From the NCBI RefSeq assembly GCF_028748065.1, contig NZ_CP118166.1, forward strand, positions 3,301,501-3,365,500: a DNA stretch of 64,000 nt. Reading direction: 5' to 3'. This document shows, one piece after another, positions 9,461-19,358 of the stretch. This DNA comes from Hyphococcus flavus. Its GTDB lineage: Bacteria > Pseudomonadota > Alphaproteobacteria > Caulobacterales > Parvularculaceae. The position numbers and the translations under genes were made by a program. Below the pieces are notes generated by a model, which made no database searches, was not told the origin of the DNA, and saw only the letters and a list, made by a program, of their open reading frames with translations. Within the stretch, counting starts at the first letter, position 1. Each line of letters opens with the position of its first letter.

Positions 9461-10432
9461 ATGACAGCGCCTCGCCCCCAAGCCACTGACGACCTATCCA
9501 TTTTAACTGTGAGATTGGCGTCTCCACGCGGTTTTTGCGCTGGTGTCGAACGCGCCATCAGGACTGTTGAGGATACGCTGTCGCAATATGGCAGGCCTGT
9601 ATTTGTGCGCCACGAAATCGTCCACAATGTTCACGTGGTGTCCCGGCTTGCCGCCATGGGAGCCGTGTTCGTCGAATCACTAGACGAGGTGCCCTCGGAC
9701 CGGCCCGTTGTGTTTTCCGCCCACGGGGCGCCAATATCCGCACATCAAAAAGCCGACAGTCGGCATTTGGTTAAAATAGATGCAACCTGTCCGCTGGTTT
9801 TGAAGGTCCACAATCAGACACGCCGTCACATCGCCGCGGGCCGCCATGTCATTCTCATAGGCCATGCCGGTCATCCTGAAGTTATCGGCACCATGGGCCA
9901 GGCCCCTGATGGCGGCAGTATCACGCTGATTGAAACCGAAGATGAAGCATCTAAGGTATCCCTTCCTGATGCTCCCCTCGCTTATGTAACGCAGACTACC
10001 TTATCGGTTGATGAAACCCGGGGCATCATTGACGTGTTGAAAAGCCGCTTTCCCGATATTGCGGGACCTGCGAAAGAAGATATCTGTTACGCAACGTCGA
10101 ACCGGCAGGCGGCGGTAAAAGCTACAGCGCCGGGAACCGATCTCTTTGTTGTCATTGGATCGGAAACTTCGTCTAATTCAGTCCGGCTTGTTGAGACAGC
10201 GCTTGCAGCGGGCTCAGCAAAAGCAGTCCTGACGGATGGCGCGGACTCGTTTGACTGGTCTCTATGTGATGCCGCCCGATCAATCGGCGTCAGCGCTGGC
10301 GCATCTGCACCGGAAGAGCTGGTGGAAGCTTTTTTGACGACACTCGCGAAAAAGAGGCCAATCAAAATAGAATCGGTCGAAACAGCAAAAGAAAACATCG
10401 TCTTCAAACCGGCGTTACGCCTTGCAAGCTAA
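9461..10432 (+). CDS. ispH: 4-hydroxy-3-methylbut-2-enyl diphosphate reductase (IspH)
   Basis: 323 residues from ATG 9461, preceded by AAGGAGAG; an in-frame ATG 21 bases upstream is the alternative. It catalyses the last step of the methylerythritol phosphate isoprenoid pathway, making IPP and DMAPP with a [4Fe-4S] cluster. The three cluster cysteines are visible: Cys26 ([11 protein letters not shown]), Cys110 ([11 protein letters not shown]) and Cys209 ([11 protein letters not shown]). The conserved histidine stretch [10 protein letters not shown] follows the first. Length and motif spacing are normal. rnhA follows after 23 bases and is probably co-transcribed. Confidence 0.96.
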   Translation: MTAPRPQATDDLSILTVRLASPRGFCAGVERAIRTVEDTLSQYGRPVFVRHEIVHNVHVVSRLAAMGAVFVESLDEVPSDRPVVFSAHGAPISAHQKADSRHLVKIDATCPLVLKVHNQTRRHIAAGRHVILIGHAGHPEVIGTMGQAPDGGSITLIETEDEASKVSLPDAPLAYVTQTTLSVDETRGIIDVLKSRFPDIAGPAKEDICYATSNRQAAVKATAPGTDLFVVIGSETSSNSVRLVETALAAGSAKAVLTDGADSFDWSLCDAARSIGVSAGASAPEELVEAFLTTLAKKRPIKIESVETAKENIVFKPALRLAS

Positions 10433-10455
10433 CTTTTTCTTTTCTGGATGTTACC

Positions 10456-10884
10456 ATGATCGAAGTCTTCACTGACGGCGCGTGTCTCGGCAATCCCGGT
10501 CCTGGCGGATGGGGCGTTCTTATCGTGGACGCTAAAGAGGAACACGAGCTCAGCGGCGGGGAAGAAAACACAACCAATAACCGTATGGAACTGCTGGCGG
10601 CTATTCAGGCGCTGGAAGCGACGTCGGCTGACCGCCCGATCATCTTGCACACAGACAGCCAATACGTAAAAAACGGCATCACGACCTGGATCCACGGTTG
10701 GAAACGCAATGGCTGGAAGACATCCGCCAAAAAGCCCGTCAAAAACCGGGATCTGTGGGAAACCCTCGACGCGCTAATCCAGAACCGTGAAATCGACTGG
10801 CGCTGGGTCAAAGGTCATGCCGGACACGCGGGCAACGAACGAGCAGACACGCTCGCCAGCACGGCGGCTCAGAAATTTTCCTAG
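10456..10884 (+). CDS. rnhA: Ribonuclease HI
   Basis: 142 residues. It cuts the RNA strand of RNA/DNA hybrids, removing primers and R-loops. All four metal-binding acidic residues are present: Asp7 (VFTDGAC), Glu45 (NNRMELLAA), Asp67 (HTDSQYV) and Asp131 (NERADTLA); the catalytic histidine region is KGHAGHAGN. Typical bacterial type 1 length. It follows ispH by 23 bases and converges on the peroxiredoxin gene. Confidence 0.96.
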   Translation: MIEVFTDGACLGNPGPGGWGVLIVDAKEEHELSGGEENTTNNRMELLAAIQALEATSADRPIILHTDSQYVKNGITTWIHGWKRNGWKTSAKKPVKNRDLWETLDALIQNREIDWRWVKGHAGHAGNERADTLASTAAQKFS

Positions 10885-10907
10885 AACCGCCGTGTGAGAA
10901 GATAGGT

Positions 10908-11390
10908 TTAAAGTTGTCCAAGCATGTGGTCAGCGCTCGAAACGTCGAACGCGCCTGGTTGTTCAACATTCAAATGCTTAACGACGCCATCTTCAATAAC
11001 CGCTGAAAACCGCTGTGAACGCTCGCCCATGCCGAAGCCTTTGCCGTCCATAGTCAATCCAAGCGCACGAGCGAAATCGCCATTTCCGTCAGCCATCATC
11101 TCAACCTTGCCGCCGGCATTTTGATCCTTGCCCCATGCATCCATGACGAAAGCGTCGTTCACGGACATGCAAACAATCTTATCAACGCCTTTTGATTTAA
11201 ACTCCTCAGACTTTTCAACAAAGCCGGGAAGATGCTTGGCGGAACATGTCGGGGTAAAAGCGCCAGGCACGGAGAATAGCGCAACTTTTCCGCCCCCAAA
11301 TAGTGCGCCGGTTTCCGCTTCCTGAGGTCCCTCGGCCGTCGCCAGCATGACTTTTACGTTCGGTATTTTATCACCAACAGATATGCTCAT
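10908..11390 (-). CDS. Peroxiredoxin (Prx5/redoxin type)
   Basis: 160 residues. It reduces hydrogen or organic peroxides through a peroxidatic cysteine, here Cys49 in the signature PGAFTPTCSAKHLPGF. The second cysteine (KIVCMSVND) is in the position seen in atypical or glutaredoxin-dependent Prx5 enzymes. Start ATG has GGAGG six bases upstream. It is transcribed divergently from the YqgE gene across a 124-bp region that contains a long inverted repeat. Confidence 0.93.
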   Translation of the reverse strand: MSISVGDKIPNVKVMLATAEGPQEAETGALFGGGKVALFSVPGAFTPTCSAKHLPGFVEKSEEFKSKGVDKIVCMSVNDAFVMDAWGKDQNAGGKVEMMADGNGDFARALGLTMDGKGFGMGERSQRFSAVIEDGVVKHLNVEQPGAFDVSSADHMLGQL

Positions 11391-11428
11391 AGGGATCCTC
11401 CATAATTTTTGAAACGTGGGCGCGTTGT

Positions 11429-11488
11429 AGGGCTATGAACCGGCTCAGTCCACCTGTTTCCACGCATCAGCACGGCTTGCATAGCCCT
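11429..11488. promoter_or_regulatory. Inverted repeat between divergent peroxiredoxin and yqgE genes
   Basis: Nine-base arms AGGGCTATG (11429-11437) and CATAGCCCT (11480-11488) lie 42 bases apart in the divergent intergenic region. Each arm reads CATAGCCCT in the direction of its own downstream gene, so these could be matching -10 regions or a regulator site. No good -35 partner was seen. Confidence 0.35.
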
Positions 11489-11514
11489 TAGCTGCACCTT
11501 ACTTTCTCATAGAT

Positions 11515-12141
11515 ATGACAGAGGCCGATCACGAACGCGAAAATAGCGAGCAGGACTTTTTGGAAGGCCAAATCCTAATCGCCATGCCGAATATGGGCGA
11601 TCCGCGGTTTGACCGATCCGTCATTCTGGTCTGCGCCCATGATGAAGAACACGCCATGGGCGTGATCGTCAACAAGCCGCTAGACGATGTTGATCTCGCT
11701 GAACTTCTTGAGCAGCTAAAGATTGAACCTCAACCTGGGGCGGATGAAACGCCGGTTTATTTTGGCGGGCCTGTTCAAACGGAACGCGGCCTCGTCCTTC
11801 ATACGCTCGACTATAAGATCGAGACGACGCTGGCGTTGGACGATCATTTCGGACTGACGGCGAGCCGTGACATTCTCGTCGATATCGCCGGCGATGAGCC
11901 TAAACGCGCCGCGCCGCGAAAGTATTTGCTCGCCATTGGTCACGCCGGTTGGGGTCCAGGTCAGCTCGAACAGGAAATTTCAATGAATGCCTGGGCTCAT
12001 TGCGATGCGGATGAAGAAATCATTTTTAATGGCGCACAAGAGTCCGTTTGGAAACGCGCGCTCTCTAAACTCGGGGTGACGAGCGCGATGCTGTCACGAG
12101 AATGGTCGTCAGCCCGCGACGATGGTGAACCGCTAAATTAG
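11515..12141 (+). CDS. yqgE: YqgE/AlgH family protein (UPF0301)
   Basis: 208 residues. The N-terminal signature GQILIAMPNMGDPRFDRSVI followed by AMGVIVNKPLDDV, the middle FGGPVQTERGLVLH and the later LLAIGHAGWGPGQLEQEI are diagnostic of the YqgE family. The family has a conserved fold but no established enzymatic activity. It stands alone here, divergent from the peroxiredoxin and convergent with the EAL gene. Confidence 0.92.
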   Translation: MTEADHERENSEQDFLEGQILIAMPNMGDPRFDRSVILVCAHDEEHAMGVIVNKPLDDVDLAELLEQLKIEPQPGADETPVYFGGPVQTERGLVLHTLDYKIETTLALDDHFGLTASRDILVDIAGDEPKRAAPRKYLLAIGHAGWGPGQLEQEISMNAWAHCDADEEIIFNGAQESVWKRALSKLGVTSAMLSREWSSARDDGEPLN

Positions 12142-12161
12142 TATGCCTCTGCGTGACAACG

Positions 12162-14360
12162 CTACTGGCTTTCTCCGCCAAACAATCGCCAGCGATTGTG
12201 TTTGCGATCAAGCACGTCGTTTTCGCCGCCGCCGCTGAAATCCACTTCGATCTTACGTTCGAATGGTTTTTCCGTTTCTGAGAATTCGGCGCTGTCTTCT
12301 GCGGGGGCTGGCTCTTGCACGTCAACCGCCGTTTCACCTGTTTGCGGTTGCGCTTCCCGATCGAGCGGAGAGGCGGCTAATAATTTCAGTTTGTCAGCGA
12401 CCGCGACATCTTCGGGCGCTTTTGGTGATAATGATTGGGTCTCAGAAACTTTTTCAGATTTGATTTCAGGCGTTTCAGTCATCACTGGTTTGCCGAACTG
12501 AAATCCCTGCCCGTAGGCGCAACCCATCTGTTTGGCTTTTTGCGCGGCATGTTTAGATTCGACGCCTTCGACGATGACTTTTAGGCCAAGATCTTTTCCA
12601 AGCGATACGAGCGCATTGACAATCTTTGCGCCGTCGCCGCCGGAATCGAGATCGCCGGTAAACGATTTGTCGATTTTCAGAAAGTCGAAGTTATATTTTC
12701 TAAGATTGGACAGGCAGGTAAAACCCGACCCGAAATCGTCAAACGCCAATGCAACGCCAGTATTTTTCAATTTCTTGAAGACGTTTGCTGCAAGTTTGAC
12801 GTCAGAGATTGCATCCGCCTCGGTTAGCTCGAGCACGAGCGAATGTTTCGGCAGATCATATTTTGAAACAACGTCACGGACGGCTTCGAGAAAACCGTCT
12901 TCGCGAATTTGACCCCATGAGACATTCATCGCGACAAACAGATCTTTGCGTTTTTCTTTCTGCAATGCATCCGAAAGAAACGCCGCAGCCTGTTGCAGCA
13001 TGGTATTAGCAAGCGCACCGCCCTGCCCGGCGCGTTCTGCGGCTTTCACGAACAGTTCCGGGCCTTCATCCGCGCCATCCTGCTGATCGCGCCAACGGGC
13101 CAGTGCTTCGTACCCTGCAACCTTTTCATTATCGAGCGTCACGATCGGCTGGAACGCTGCAACAATATCGCCCTTTTCAAGCGCCGCAGACAGTTTCGCC
13201 GTCATGTGACCAGACGCCGATGGCACGATTGCAGCTTCTGTCGCCGAACGCAGACTTGTTTCATTTACGCCGTTTGACGAGGCGCCAGAAACCACTGGCT
13301 CGACAAACGCAACCAAGCGTTCAAGCTGACCGGATTCCTCGTTGGCTGCGCGCGCCCCGCGAATTCTGATCAACCGCCCGTCGAAAAGTTTCAAACTGGA
13401 GTCGAACGGGCCATCGAGCGGTGACAAGACCTCTGAGTCAAACCGTGCTGCGTCATCGGCATGAATGAAATTTCTGAGAGCGTCCGGCGTAAACGGCGCA
13501 CTTGAATCCGCCCCAAGAAGCGATGGCAGCGACGGCGTTTGATCTACTGATTGCGGGCTCCAGTCCCAGATGCCAACGCCGGAGTAATCGAGAACGCGCG
13601 CTATCTGGCTGTCGAGCACAATTTCGGCTCGTTCGGTAGTTGCGCTATGTTGAGCTCGACCTTCAAAATTTTGATTGGAGTGAAAGCCAAGGCTCTCCGA
13701 CGTTACAACACCCGACAGCGCAGGCGCGCCGCTCTCGGTCAGCGCCACGATACTGGCGGAAATAACGCCAAGGGTGAAAAGTCCGTGAGAGGCGACGGCG
13801 ACAGCGGCGGACTCGCCCCCGAAAAGACCAAGGACCGGCGCGGCGGCGGCGAGCGCGACACCCGGCAGCACAAGCCGTGCGCCGTTATCGCCCCGCAATG
13901 ACTGAAGAGCCGCCAGTATAACGGCAAAGCCGCCGACGCCGATTAACGCCATGCGCATCAAAGGCGCGAGGTCAATGCGGTCGAAGAAGTTGATTACACC
14001 CATCCCGCCAAGAACGAGAGCGGCCGTGAACATCACGCCGCCAAGCAACGCATTGTAACGGGCCGCGCCAACGGAAGCTGAAAGGAAAACAATCGCCCCG
14101 GCGGCAAACAGCGCCTGAAGCATCACCACGCCTTCAGAAGATAAGCCGGAGAAAAAACCAAGCCAGGAAAGTTCCAGGGCTGCCGCCGCGGCGACCATGA
14201 CCAGTGCGCAAACCGCAAGCCCGCTTCTGCGAATGGCGGCGTAGCCCGCCAGAAACGCCATGGCGACGATAAACGCACCCGCTAATGCGCCGCGAATAAG
14301 ATCCGCCTCGCCTAGTCCAACTGTTCCCTCAGATATTCCGAAAACACTGACAGCAATCAT
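12162..14360 (-). CDS. Membrane-anchored EAL-domain c-di-GMP phosphodiesterase
   Basis: About 732 residues; ATG 14360 is preferred over an in-frame GTG at 14372. The N-terminal 220 residues form about seven or eight membrane helices. A PAS-like stretch follows around 260-345 (VGIWDWSPQ, FIHADDAARFDSEV). The EAL domain is near 385-635. Catalytic residues are all visible: YEALARW, the Asn of MNVSWG, Glu of ELTEAD, the DD of AFDDFGSGF, Lys of LKIDKSF, Glu of IVEGVES and the Gln of GQGFQFGKP. It should therefore hydrolyse c-di-GMP to pGpG. There is no GGDEF partner domain. The acidic, low-complexity tail is probably disordered. Confidence 0.88.
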   Translation of the reverse strand: MIAVSVFGISEGTVGLGEADLIRGALAGAFIVAMAFLAGYAAIRRSGLAVCALVMVAAAAALELSWLGFFSGLSSEGVVMLQALFAAGAIVFLSASVGAARYNALLGGVMFTAALVLGGMGVINFFDRIDLAPLMRMALIGVGGFAVILAALQSLRGDNGARLVLPGVALAAAAPVLGLFGGESAAVAVASHGLFTLGVISASIVALTESGAPALSGVVTSESLGFHSNQNFEGRAQHSATTERAEIVLDSQIARVLDYSGVGIWDWSPQSVDQTPSLPSLLGADSSAPFTPDALRNFIHADDAARFDSEVLSPLDGPFDSSLKLFDGRLIRIRGARAANEESGQLERLVAFVEPVVSGASSNGVNETSLRSATEAAIVPSASGHMTAKLSAALEKGDIVAAFQPIVTLDNEKVAGYEALARWRDQQDGADEGPELFVKAAERAGQGGALANTMLQQAAAFLSDALQKEKRKDLFVAMNVSWGQIREDGFLEAVRDVVSKYDLPKHSLVLELTEADAISDVKLAANVFKKLKNTGVALAFDDFGSGFTCLSNLRKYNFDFLKIDKSFTGDLDSGGDGAKIVNALVSLGKDLGLKVIVEGVESKHAAQKAKQMGCAYGQGFQFGKPVMTETPEIKSEKVSETQSLSPKAPEDVAVADKLKLLAASPLDREAQPQTGETAVDVQEPAPAEDSAEFSETEKPFERKIEVDFSGGGENDVLDRKHNRWRLFGGESQ

Positions 14361-14598
14361 TTGCCCCGACACCCCAAATTTTACCCTCTAGCCGCGAAAT
14401 TGCGGCGCACCTGAACAGGTCCCCGCCAGAAACCGGCTTGCAAAACGCACGCCCGATCCCGCTTGCGCTAACCATGGCCAGCGCCTCGCCCTCAGGCATA
14501 TCTTCACGTGTGTGTGACTTTATCGCAAGGCCCAAGCACGCCCGGAAAACAACTTTTTCACACGGTTCAACGCAAAATTGCGCTCGTAAACGATATTT

Positions 14599-15189
14599 CT
14601 ATTTAGAGACGCGGTCTGCAGCCGTGACCGCGTAAATCAGGTGGTCTCGCCAGGCGCCATTAATCTTAAGATAATCGCGCGCCAGCCCTTCTTTTTTGAA
14701 GCCGCACCGCTCCAAGAGTTTTTGCGATGCAATATTTTCAGGCTGACACGCGGCGATGACCCGATTGAGACTGATCGCGTCGAAAAGGTGGTCAAGCATC
14801 GCCGCCACCGCCTTCGCTCCATAGCCGAGACGCACATAGGGCGCCCCGATCCAATAGCCGAGAATGCCGGACCTGGAAGCGCCATAGCGAACATTTGTCA
14901 AGGTCACACCCCCGACCATGACCCGATCGTCACGCCGGAATACTGACAGTGAAAGACCACCGCCACGTTTTGCGTCTTTCGCCTGAGACGCCAGCCGTCT
15001 CTTAAAAACCGCAATCGAAAGCTGGTCAGGCGCCCAGTCTTCCTCCCAGGCAATCAAATGCTCGCGGCTGATCTCCCGCAGTGAAGCCCATTGTTCGTAA
15101 TCGGATAGTTTCGCCGTACGCAGATAAACGGGATCGCGCACAAGAATTGGATCAAACGCCGGATGGCTGGGCGACTTCGTCAGAAACAT
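14599..15189 (-). CDS. RimJ-type GNAT N-acetyltransferase
   Basis: 196 residues of the GNAT fold. The start region VYLRTAKLSDYEQWASLR, the acetyl-CoA segment LGYWIGAPYVRLGYGAKAV and the C-terminal ENIASQKLLERCGFKKEGLA are typical of ribosomal-protein-alanine acetyltransferases. It probably N-acetylates a protein such as a ribosomal subunit, but the substrate is not determined by sequence. It lies 39 bases after the M16 peptidase gene in the thrC operon, a familiar order in alphaproteobacteria. Confidence 0.87.
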   Translation of the reverse strand: MFLTKSPSHPAFDPILVRDPVYLRTAKLSDYEQWASLREISREHLIAWEEDWAPDQLSIAVFKRRLASQAKDAKRGGGLSLSVFRRDDRVMVGGVTLTNVRYGASRSGILGYWIGAPYVRLGYGAKAVAAMLDHLFDAISLNRVIAACQPENIASQKLLERCGFKKEGLARDYLKINGAWRDHLIYAVTAADRVSK

Positions 15190-15228
15190 GAGTTCAGTTT
15201 ATACCGTAGTTTAGTCCCAGCAGACCAC

Positions 15229-16479
15229 TCAATTATCCGCAAACAAATTCGAAACTGAGTGCAGATTCCCCGGACCGACTATTGAAACGGCGCATGGTCC
15301 GTCGAACGCGCGCAAGGCACAGCGTTTCAGATCGTTAGCAGAGATGTCGTCTATCCGCTGGAGAATTTCTTCCGGGGTCATAAGCGCTCCATAAACGAAA
15401 AGCTGGCCCGCTGCAGCTTCAATCCGGCTTGCCGGACTTTCAAGCCCAAGCATAAGTGATGACCTAAGCAGCGCTTTTGCCCGTGCGATTTCCTGATCAT
15501 CAAGCGCACGCGTCGCATCTTCCATTTCATGCCGGATGATCTCTGCACTCTCCGTTATGTGTTCAGCTTCTGCGTTCACATAGGCGCCAAACAATCCTGA
15601 CTGCTCAAATCCATCGGCAAATGCGTACACCGAATAGGCAAGCCCGCGCTCTTCGCGTATTTTCTGAAACAGTCGGGACGACATGCCGCCGCCTAAAATA
15701 TCGGCTAACAAGCGCGTTGCGAAGAAATCGTCATGGGCCGACGCAACGCCGGGAAACGCAAGCGCCAGATGAGTTTGCTCGATATCGCGATCAGCGTGAC
15801 GCACGCCGCCGTGGAATTTAGGCTGCGTTCTCGTCAACGGCTCGCCTTTGTCAGGCATCGCGCTGAAATATTCTTCAGTCAGCATCAACAGGGATGCTTC
15901 ATCAACAGCGCCCGAGGCGGCAATGATCATCTCCTGCGGACGGTACCAGCGATCCATAAACTTGCGAAGAGAGTCCGGCGTTTGCGCTCGAACGGTCTCG
16001 GGCGTTCCCAAGATGGTCCGCCCCAGCGGGTGATCTTTCCAGGTGACTTCAGTGAGCAGTTCAAACACGACATCATCTGGGGTATCCGCGACCTCGCCGA
16101 TTTCCTGAATGACAACTTCGCGTTCCTTTTCAAGTTCTCCCTCGCTGAAAACCGGATTCTGTAAAATGTCTGCGACAATATCGGCGCCGGTCGCAAGATC
16201 GTCTTTTAATAAACGCGCATAATAGCCGGTACGTTGATGCGATGTCGCGGCGTTGAGATATCCACCAACGGATTCAATTTCCTCGGCTAGCGAACGAGCG
16301 GTTCGTTTTTTTGTTCCCTTGAACGCCATGTGTTCAAGAAGATGAGCGACGCCATGCTCGCCCGCGCGCTCATCCATGCTTCCCGCTTTGACCCAGACGC
16401 CGAACGCGGCCGTTTGAAGGCCGGGCATGGGGTCGGCGATAACACGAACGCCGTTGCTTAAGGTGTGTATTGTGGTCAT
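15229..16479 (-). CDS. M16-family zinc peptidase (mitochondrial-processing-peptidase-like)
   Basis: 416 residues. The inverted zinc motif HxxEH is present as HLLEH at residues 46-50, with the downstream glutamate region EREVVIQEIGEVADTPDD. The second half is the related non-catalytic domain, including FQKIREERGLAYSVYA. It is a pitrilysin-type endopeptidase that folds as a clamshell and cuts peptides. Its ATG overlaps the thrC stop in ATGA, so it is translationally coupled to thrC and followed by the GNAT gene. Confidence 0.92.
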   Translation of the reverse strand: MTTIHTLSNGVRVIADPMPGLQTAAFGVWVKAGSMDERAGEHGVAHLLEHMAFKGTKKRTARSLAEEIESVGGYLNAATSHQRTGYYARLLKDDLATGADIVADILQNPVFSEGELEKEREVVIQEIGEVADTPDDVVFELLTEVTWKDHPLGRTILGTPETVRAQTPDSLRKFMDRWYRPQEMIIAASGAVDEASLLMLTEEYFSAMPDKGEPLTRTQPKFHGGVRHADRDIEQTHLALAFPGVASAHDDFFATRLLADILGGGMSSRLFQKIREERGLAYSVYAFADGFEQSGLFGAYVNAEAEHITESAEIIRHEMEDATRALDDQEIARAKALLRSSLMLGLESPASRIEAAAGQLFVYGALMTPEEILQRIDDISANDLKRCALRAFDGPCAVSIVGPGNLHSVSNLFADN

Positions 16480-17885
16480 GCGGAGCCTTTGGCGAAGAGA
16501 TCATTGACGATGGACTTTATTGCATCGGCGGCGGCTGGCGCCTTGCGCATCTCTTCCGGTCTATCGAACAAATCCGAATATGCTTTCGGCAGCGCCGGCG
16601 TTCTGCCGGTTGCTTGTTCAACCGCTTCGGGAAATTTCGCCGGATGCGCCGTTGAGAGGGTTATTATCTTACCGGAAATAACACCTTCACCACGCAAACG
16701 GATCGCGGCGGCCCGCGCGACCGCCGTATGCGGATCGATGAGATCGCCAGTTGCTTTCTCATGTTGCGCGATTTCAGCGAGTGTTTCCTCTTCGGAGACC
16801 GCTGCTGAGACAAAGTCTTCACGGATCGCTGCAAGCGTTGCATCGTCAATCCGCATGGAGCGTTTGTCCGAAAATTTCTCCATCAAGTCGCGCAACGCTG
16901 TGTTATCCCTCCCTTTAGCTTCAAACAGCAGTCGCTCAAAGTTCGATGCAACCTGAATATCCATGGAAGGCGACGCTGTCGGTCTCACTGTAGCCGGTGT
17001 GTAATCGCCCTTGCTGATGGCCCTGTGGAGAATGTCATTGGCGTTCGCGGCGACGCCAAGTTTCGCAACCGGCAAGCCCATTTTCTTGGCTGCGTAGCCG
17101 GCGAAAACGTCGCCGAAATTTCCCGTTGGTACGACAAAACTGACGGGCTCATCTTTTCCCGCAACGCTTGCCCACGCAGTGTAGTAATAAACCGTTTGCG
17201 CGGCGAGCCTTGCCCAATTGATGGAGTTTACGCCCCCAAGCCGAACCGAACGGACAAATGTTTCATCAGCAAAAAGCGCTTTCACGATCGCCTGGCAGTC
17301 GTCGAAAGAACCATCGACGGCAATGTTGCAGACGTTTGGCGCGATGACGCTGGTCATCATCCGCCGCTGCACCTCGCTGACGCGGCCTTCAGGATGCAAA
17401 ACGACAATATTCACGCGCGCGCAGGATTTTAGTGCTTCGATCGCTGCTGACCCCGTGTCGCCCGAGGTCGCGACAATAATAGTCAGCGTTTCATCGCGTC
17501 GCGTCAGCGCGGCGTCAAAGAGCCGTCCCAGGATCTGCATGGCGAAATCCTTGAACGCCAAGGTGGGACCGTGAAACAGCTCAAGAATATAGTCATCATC
17601 GCCAACCTTGCGCAGTGGCGCAACCGCCGGATCGGCAAAGCCGCCATAAGCATCAGCGGTCATTTCGTGCAGCAACGCTGAATCAACTGCATCACCTGCG
17701 AAAAAAGAAAGAATTTCCGCCGCGGCTTTTGCATAAGGCATCTCACCGATGCGGCGCGCCTCGGAAACTGTCAGGCGCGGCCATGCCTCAGGCATGTAAA
17801 GGCCGCCGTCCGGCGCAAGGCCGGCCAGTAAAGCGCCCTCAAAATCGACAGCGCTCGCGCGCCCGCGTGTTGAGATGTATTCCAT
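16476..17885 (-). CDS. thrC: Threonine synthase
   Basis: 469 residues. It converts O-phosphohomoserine to threonine with pyridoxal phosphate. The PLP lysine is Lys112 in TLAFKDFAMQ; the phosphate-binding loop VATSGDTGSAA and VPTGNFGDVFAGY are clear. The opening MEYISTRGRA is the standard start of the long proteobacterial enzyme class. First gene of a coupled thrC/M16/GNAT operon. Confidence 0.96.
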   Translation of the reverse strand: MEYISTRGRASAVDFEGALLAGLAPDGGLYMPEAWPRLTVSEARRIGEMPYAKAAAEILSFFAGDAVDSALLHEMTADAYGGFADPAVAPLRKVGDDDYILELFHGPTLAFKDFAMQILGRLFDAALTRRDETLTIIVATSGDTGSAAIEALKSCARVNIVVLHPEGRVSEVQRRMMTSVIAPNVCNIAVDGSFDDCQAIVKALFADETFVRSVRLGGVNSINWARLAAQTVYYYTAWASVAGKDEPVSFVVPTGNFGDVFAGYAAKKMGLPVAKLGVAANANDILHRAISKGDYTPATVRPTASPSMDIQVASNFERLLFEAKGRDNTALRDLMEKFSDKRSMRIDDATLAAIREDFVSAAVSEEETLAEIAQHEKATGDLIDPHTAVARAAAIRLRGEGVISGKIITLSTAHPAKFPEAVEQATGRTPALPKAYSDLFDRPEEMRKAPAAADAIKSIVNDLFAKGSA

Positions 17886-17900
17886 GGGCCGTGTCTTGGC

Positions 17901-18938
17901 TTAACCGGCCGTTTTAGGCAAATCGCAAAGCAGGAATTTTTCGTCGTAAACCGTGCCGATCAGCAACTTGCCGTCAGCCGGCGCGGCGACCGTAGACGCT
18001 GAAAGCTCATCACCCTCATTCCGATAGACTGTAACGGGCTCACCATCTTCACCGATCACCAGCACTTCGGAAGGGGCAGTCGCGGAAGGGCTTTTTGCCA
18101 GAGCCGGCAGTCGTAAAGGCTTTGGCAAAGCGCCGACCCAGACCTTGCCAGACGAATCGACGCTCACATTATCCGGAGAAGATTTGAGATTGATCGTATT
18201 AGCCGGCGTCAGGGAACCAGAGGCCGGATCGCGCCTGAAAACCTGCACCGCCTTGCCTGAAGTTTCGGCGACGTAGACGCTCTCCCCGTCCGGGCCAAGC
18301 GCAATACCATTCGCGAAACGCAAGCCCTCCGCCACATGTTTCCAGATCGCGCCATCAACAAAATAGACATCGCCTGAGCCGGTACGCATCAAAAAATGAA
18401 GGCTTGCGATTCGCGCCTTGCGGCCCGGCCGGACATCGTTGGTCACGTAGAAGCTGCGCGCGCTTGTCGCTGCGACACTGTTTGGACTGTTAAGCCGGCG
18501 CTCGGAAAAAGTGTCCAGATGCTCAAGATCGCCATTTTCAAGCACATCATAAACTTCAACGGACGGGCCGGCGTCGTTAACGACAAACAGCCTGCGGGTT
18601 TCACCGTCCTCGTAATAATCAATACCGAGCGGGCGAAACGCCTCCGGCACGCCCATGGTCCGGTCGCGAAAACCATTTGACGCCAATGGATCGCTAAGAT
18701 CGAAAACATGGATTGCGCCGCGGGCATCCTCCGCGCGACGGTCGAGCGATGAAATAAAGGCCTGCTGACGGCGCTGATCGACGCGAATATCTTCAGGTCC
18801 TGGAATGCCCGTGACAGGAAGGCAGGACGCCAGAGGCGCCGGCTCAATAGAAGAAAAATGGTTAAAAGACCGCAGGTTCAGGGCGACAACACCCCCGGCC
18901 AGCACAACAAGACCTACGAGGAACAACCAGATACGCAT
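17901..18938 (-). CDS. Paraoxonase/SMP-30-like six-bladed beta-propeller, membrane-anchored lactonase or arylesterase
   Basis: 345 residues. One N-terminal hydrophobic helix (WLFLVGLVVLAGGVVAL) acts as an uncleaved anchor or signal. The rest has paraoxonase/SMP-30 calcium-site motifs in order: GIPGPEDIRVD, SPNSVAAT, FANGIALGPDGE and SSPDNVSVDS. Such enzymes hydrolyse lactones or aryl esters with a central calcium. Substrate is not deducible. It lies 15 bases upstream of thrC on the same strand and might be co-transcribed with it. Confidence 0.78.
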   Translation of the reverse strand: MRIWLFLVGLVVLAGGVVALNLRSFNHFSSIEPAPLASCLPVTGIPGPEDIRVDQRRQQAFISSLDRRAEDARGAIHVFDLSDPLASNGFRDRTMGVPEAFRPLGIDYYEDGETRRLFVVNDAGPSVEVYDVLENGDLEHLDTFSERRLNSPNSVAATSARSFYVTNDVRPGRKARIASLHFLMRTGSGDVYFVDGAIWKHVAEGLRFANGIALGPDGESVYVAETSGKAVQVFRRDPASGSLTPANTINLKSSPDNVSVDSSGKVWVGALPKPLRLPALAKSPSATAPSEVLVIGEDGEPVTVYRNEGDELSASTVAAPADGKLLIGTVYDEKFLLCDLPKTAG

Positions 18939-19130
18939 TAAACCGGCCAGAATAGGGCGACGAACGCAAAAAACGGACGAAATCTTCGTTCCGACCCTAA
19001 CATCGGCTTCTGGCGGCTTCTAGGCGTTGAATCTCACATTTAAGGGGTTGCGCAGGTTCGGCGGCTTGCGTATATGCCCCGCTCTTATCCGAATTCGAAC
19101 TACTGGGACGCTTGCGCGAAGGCCGCCGTT

Positions 19131-19355
19131 ATGAAGAAAGAAACTCATCCAGACTATCACACCATCAAAGTGGTGATGACGGACGGCTCCTCGTTTGAAA
19201 CCCGCTCGACTTACGGGTCTGAAGGCGCGACCATCAATCTCGATATTGACCCGCTCAGCCACCCTGCCTGGACCGGCGGTCCACAGCGTGTCGGCGAACG
19301 CGGTCGCGTTTCCAAATTCAATCAGAAATTCGGCAGCTTCGGTCTCAAGAAGTAA
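19131..19355 (+). CDS. rpmE: 50S ribosomal protein L31
   Basis: 74 residues from ATG 19131 ([20 protein letters not shown]), with GAAGG eight bases upstream. A longer frame starting at 19074 adds 19 residues unlike L31 and is rejected. It has no CxxC zinc ribbon, so it is the zinc-independent form. It converges on DUF1465 with only three bases between stops. Confidence 0.95.
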   Translation: MKKETHPDYHTIKVVMTDGSSFETRSTYGSEGATINLDIDPLSHPAWTGGPQRVGERGRVSKFNQKFGSFGLKK

Positions 19356-19358
19356 ATT

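Noticed and set aside
12551-13277. Overlapping plus-strand ORFs inside the EAL gene
   Set aside because: They are opposite-frame shadows of a clear EAL domain with complete catalytic residues.
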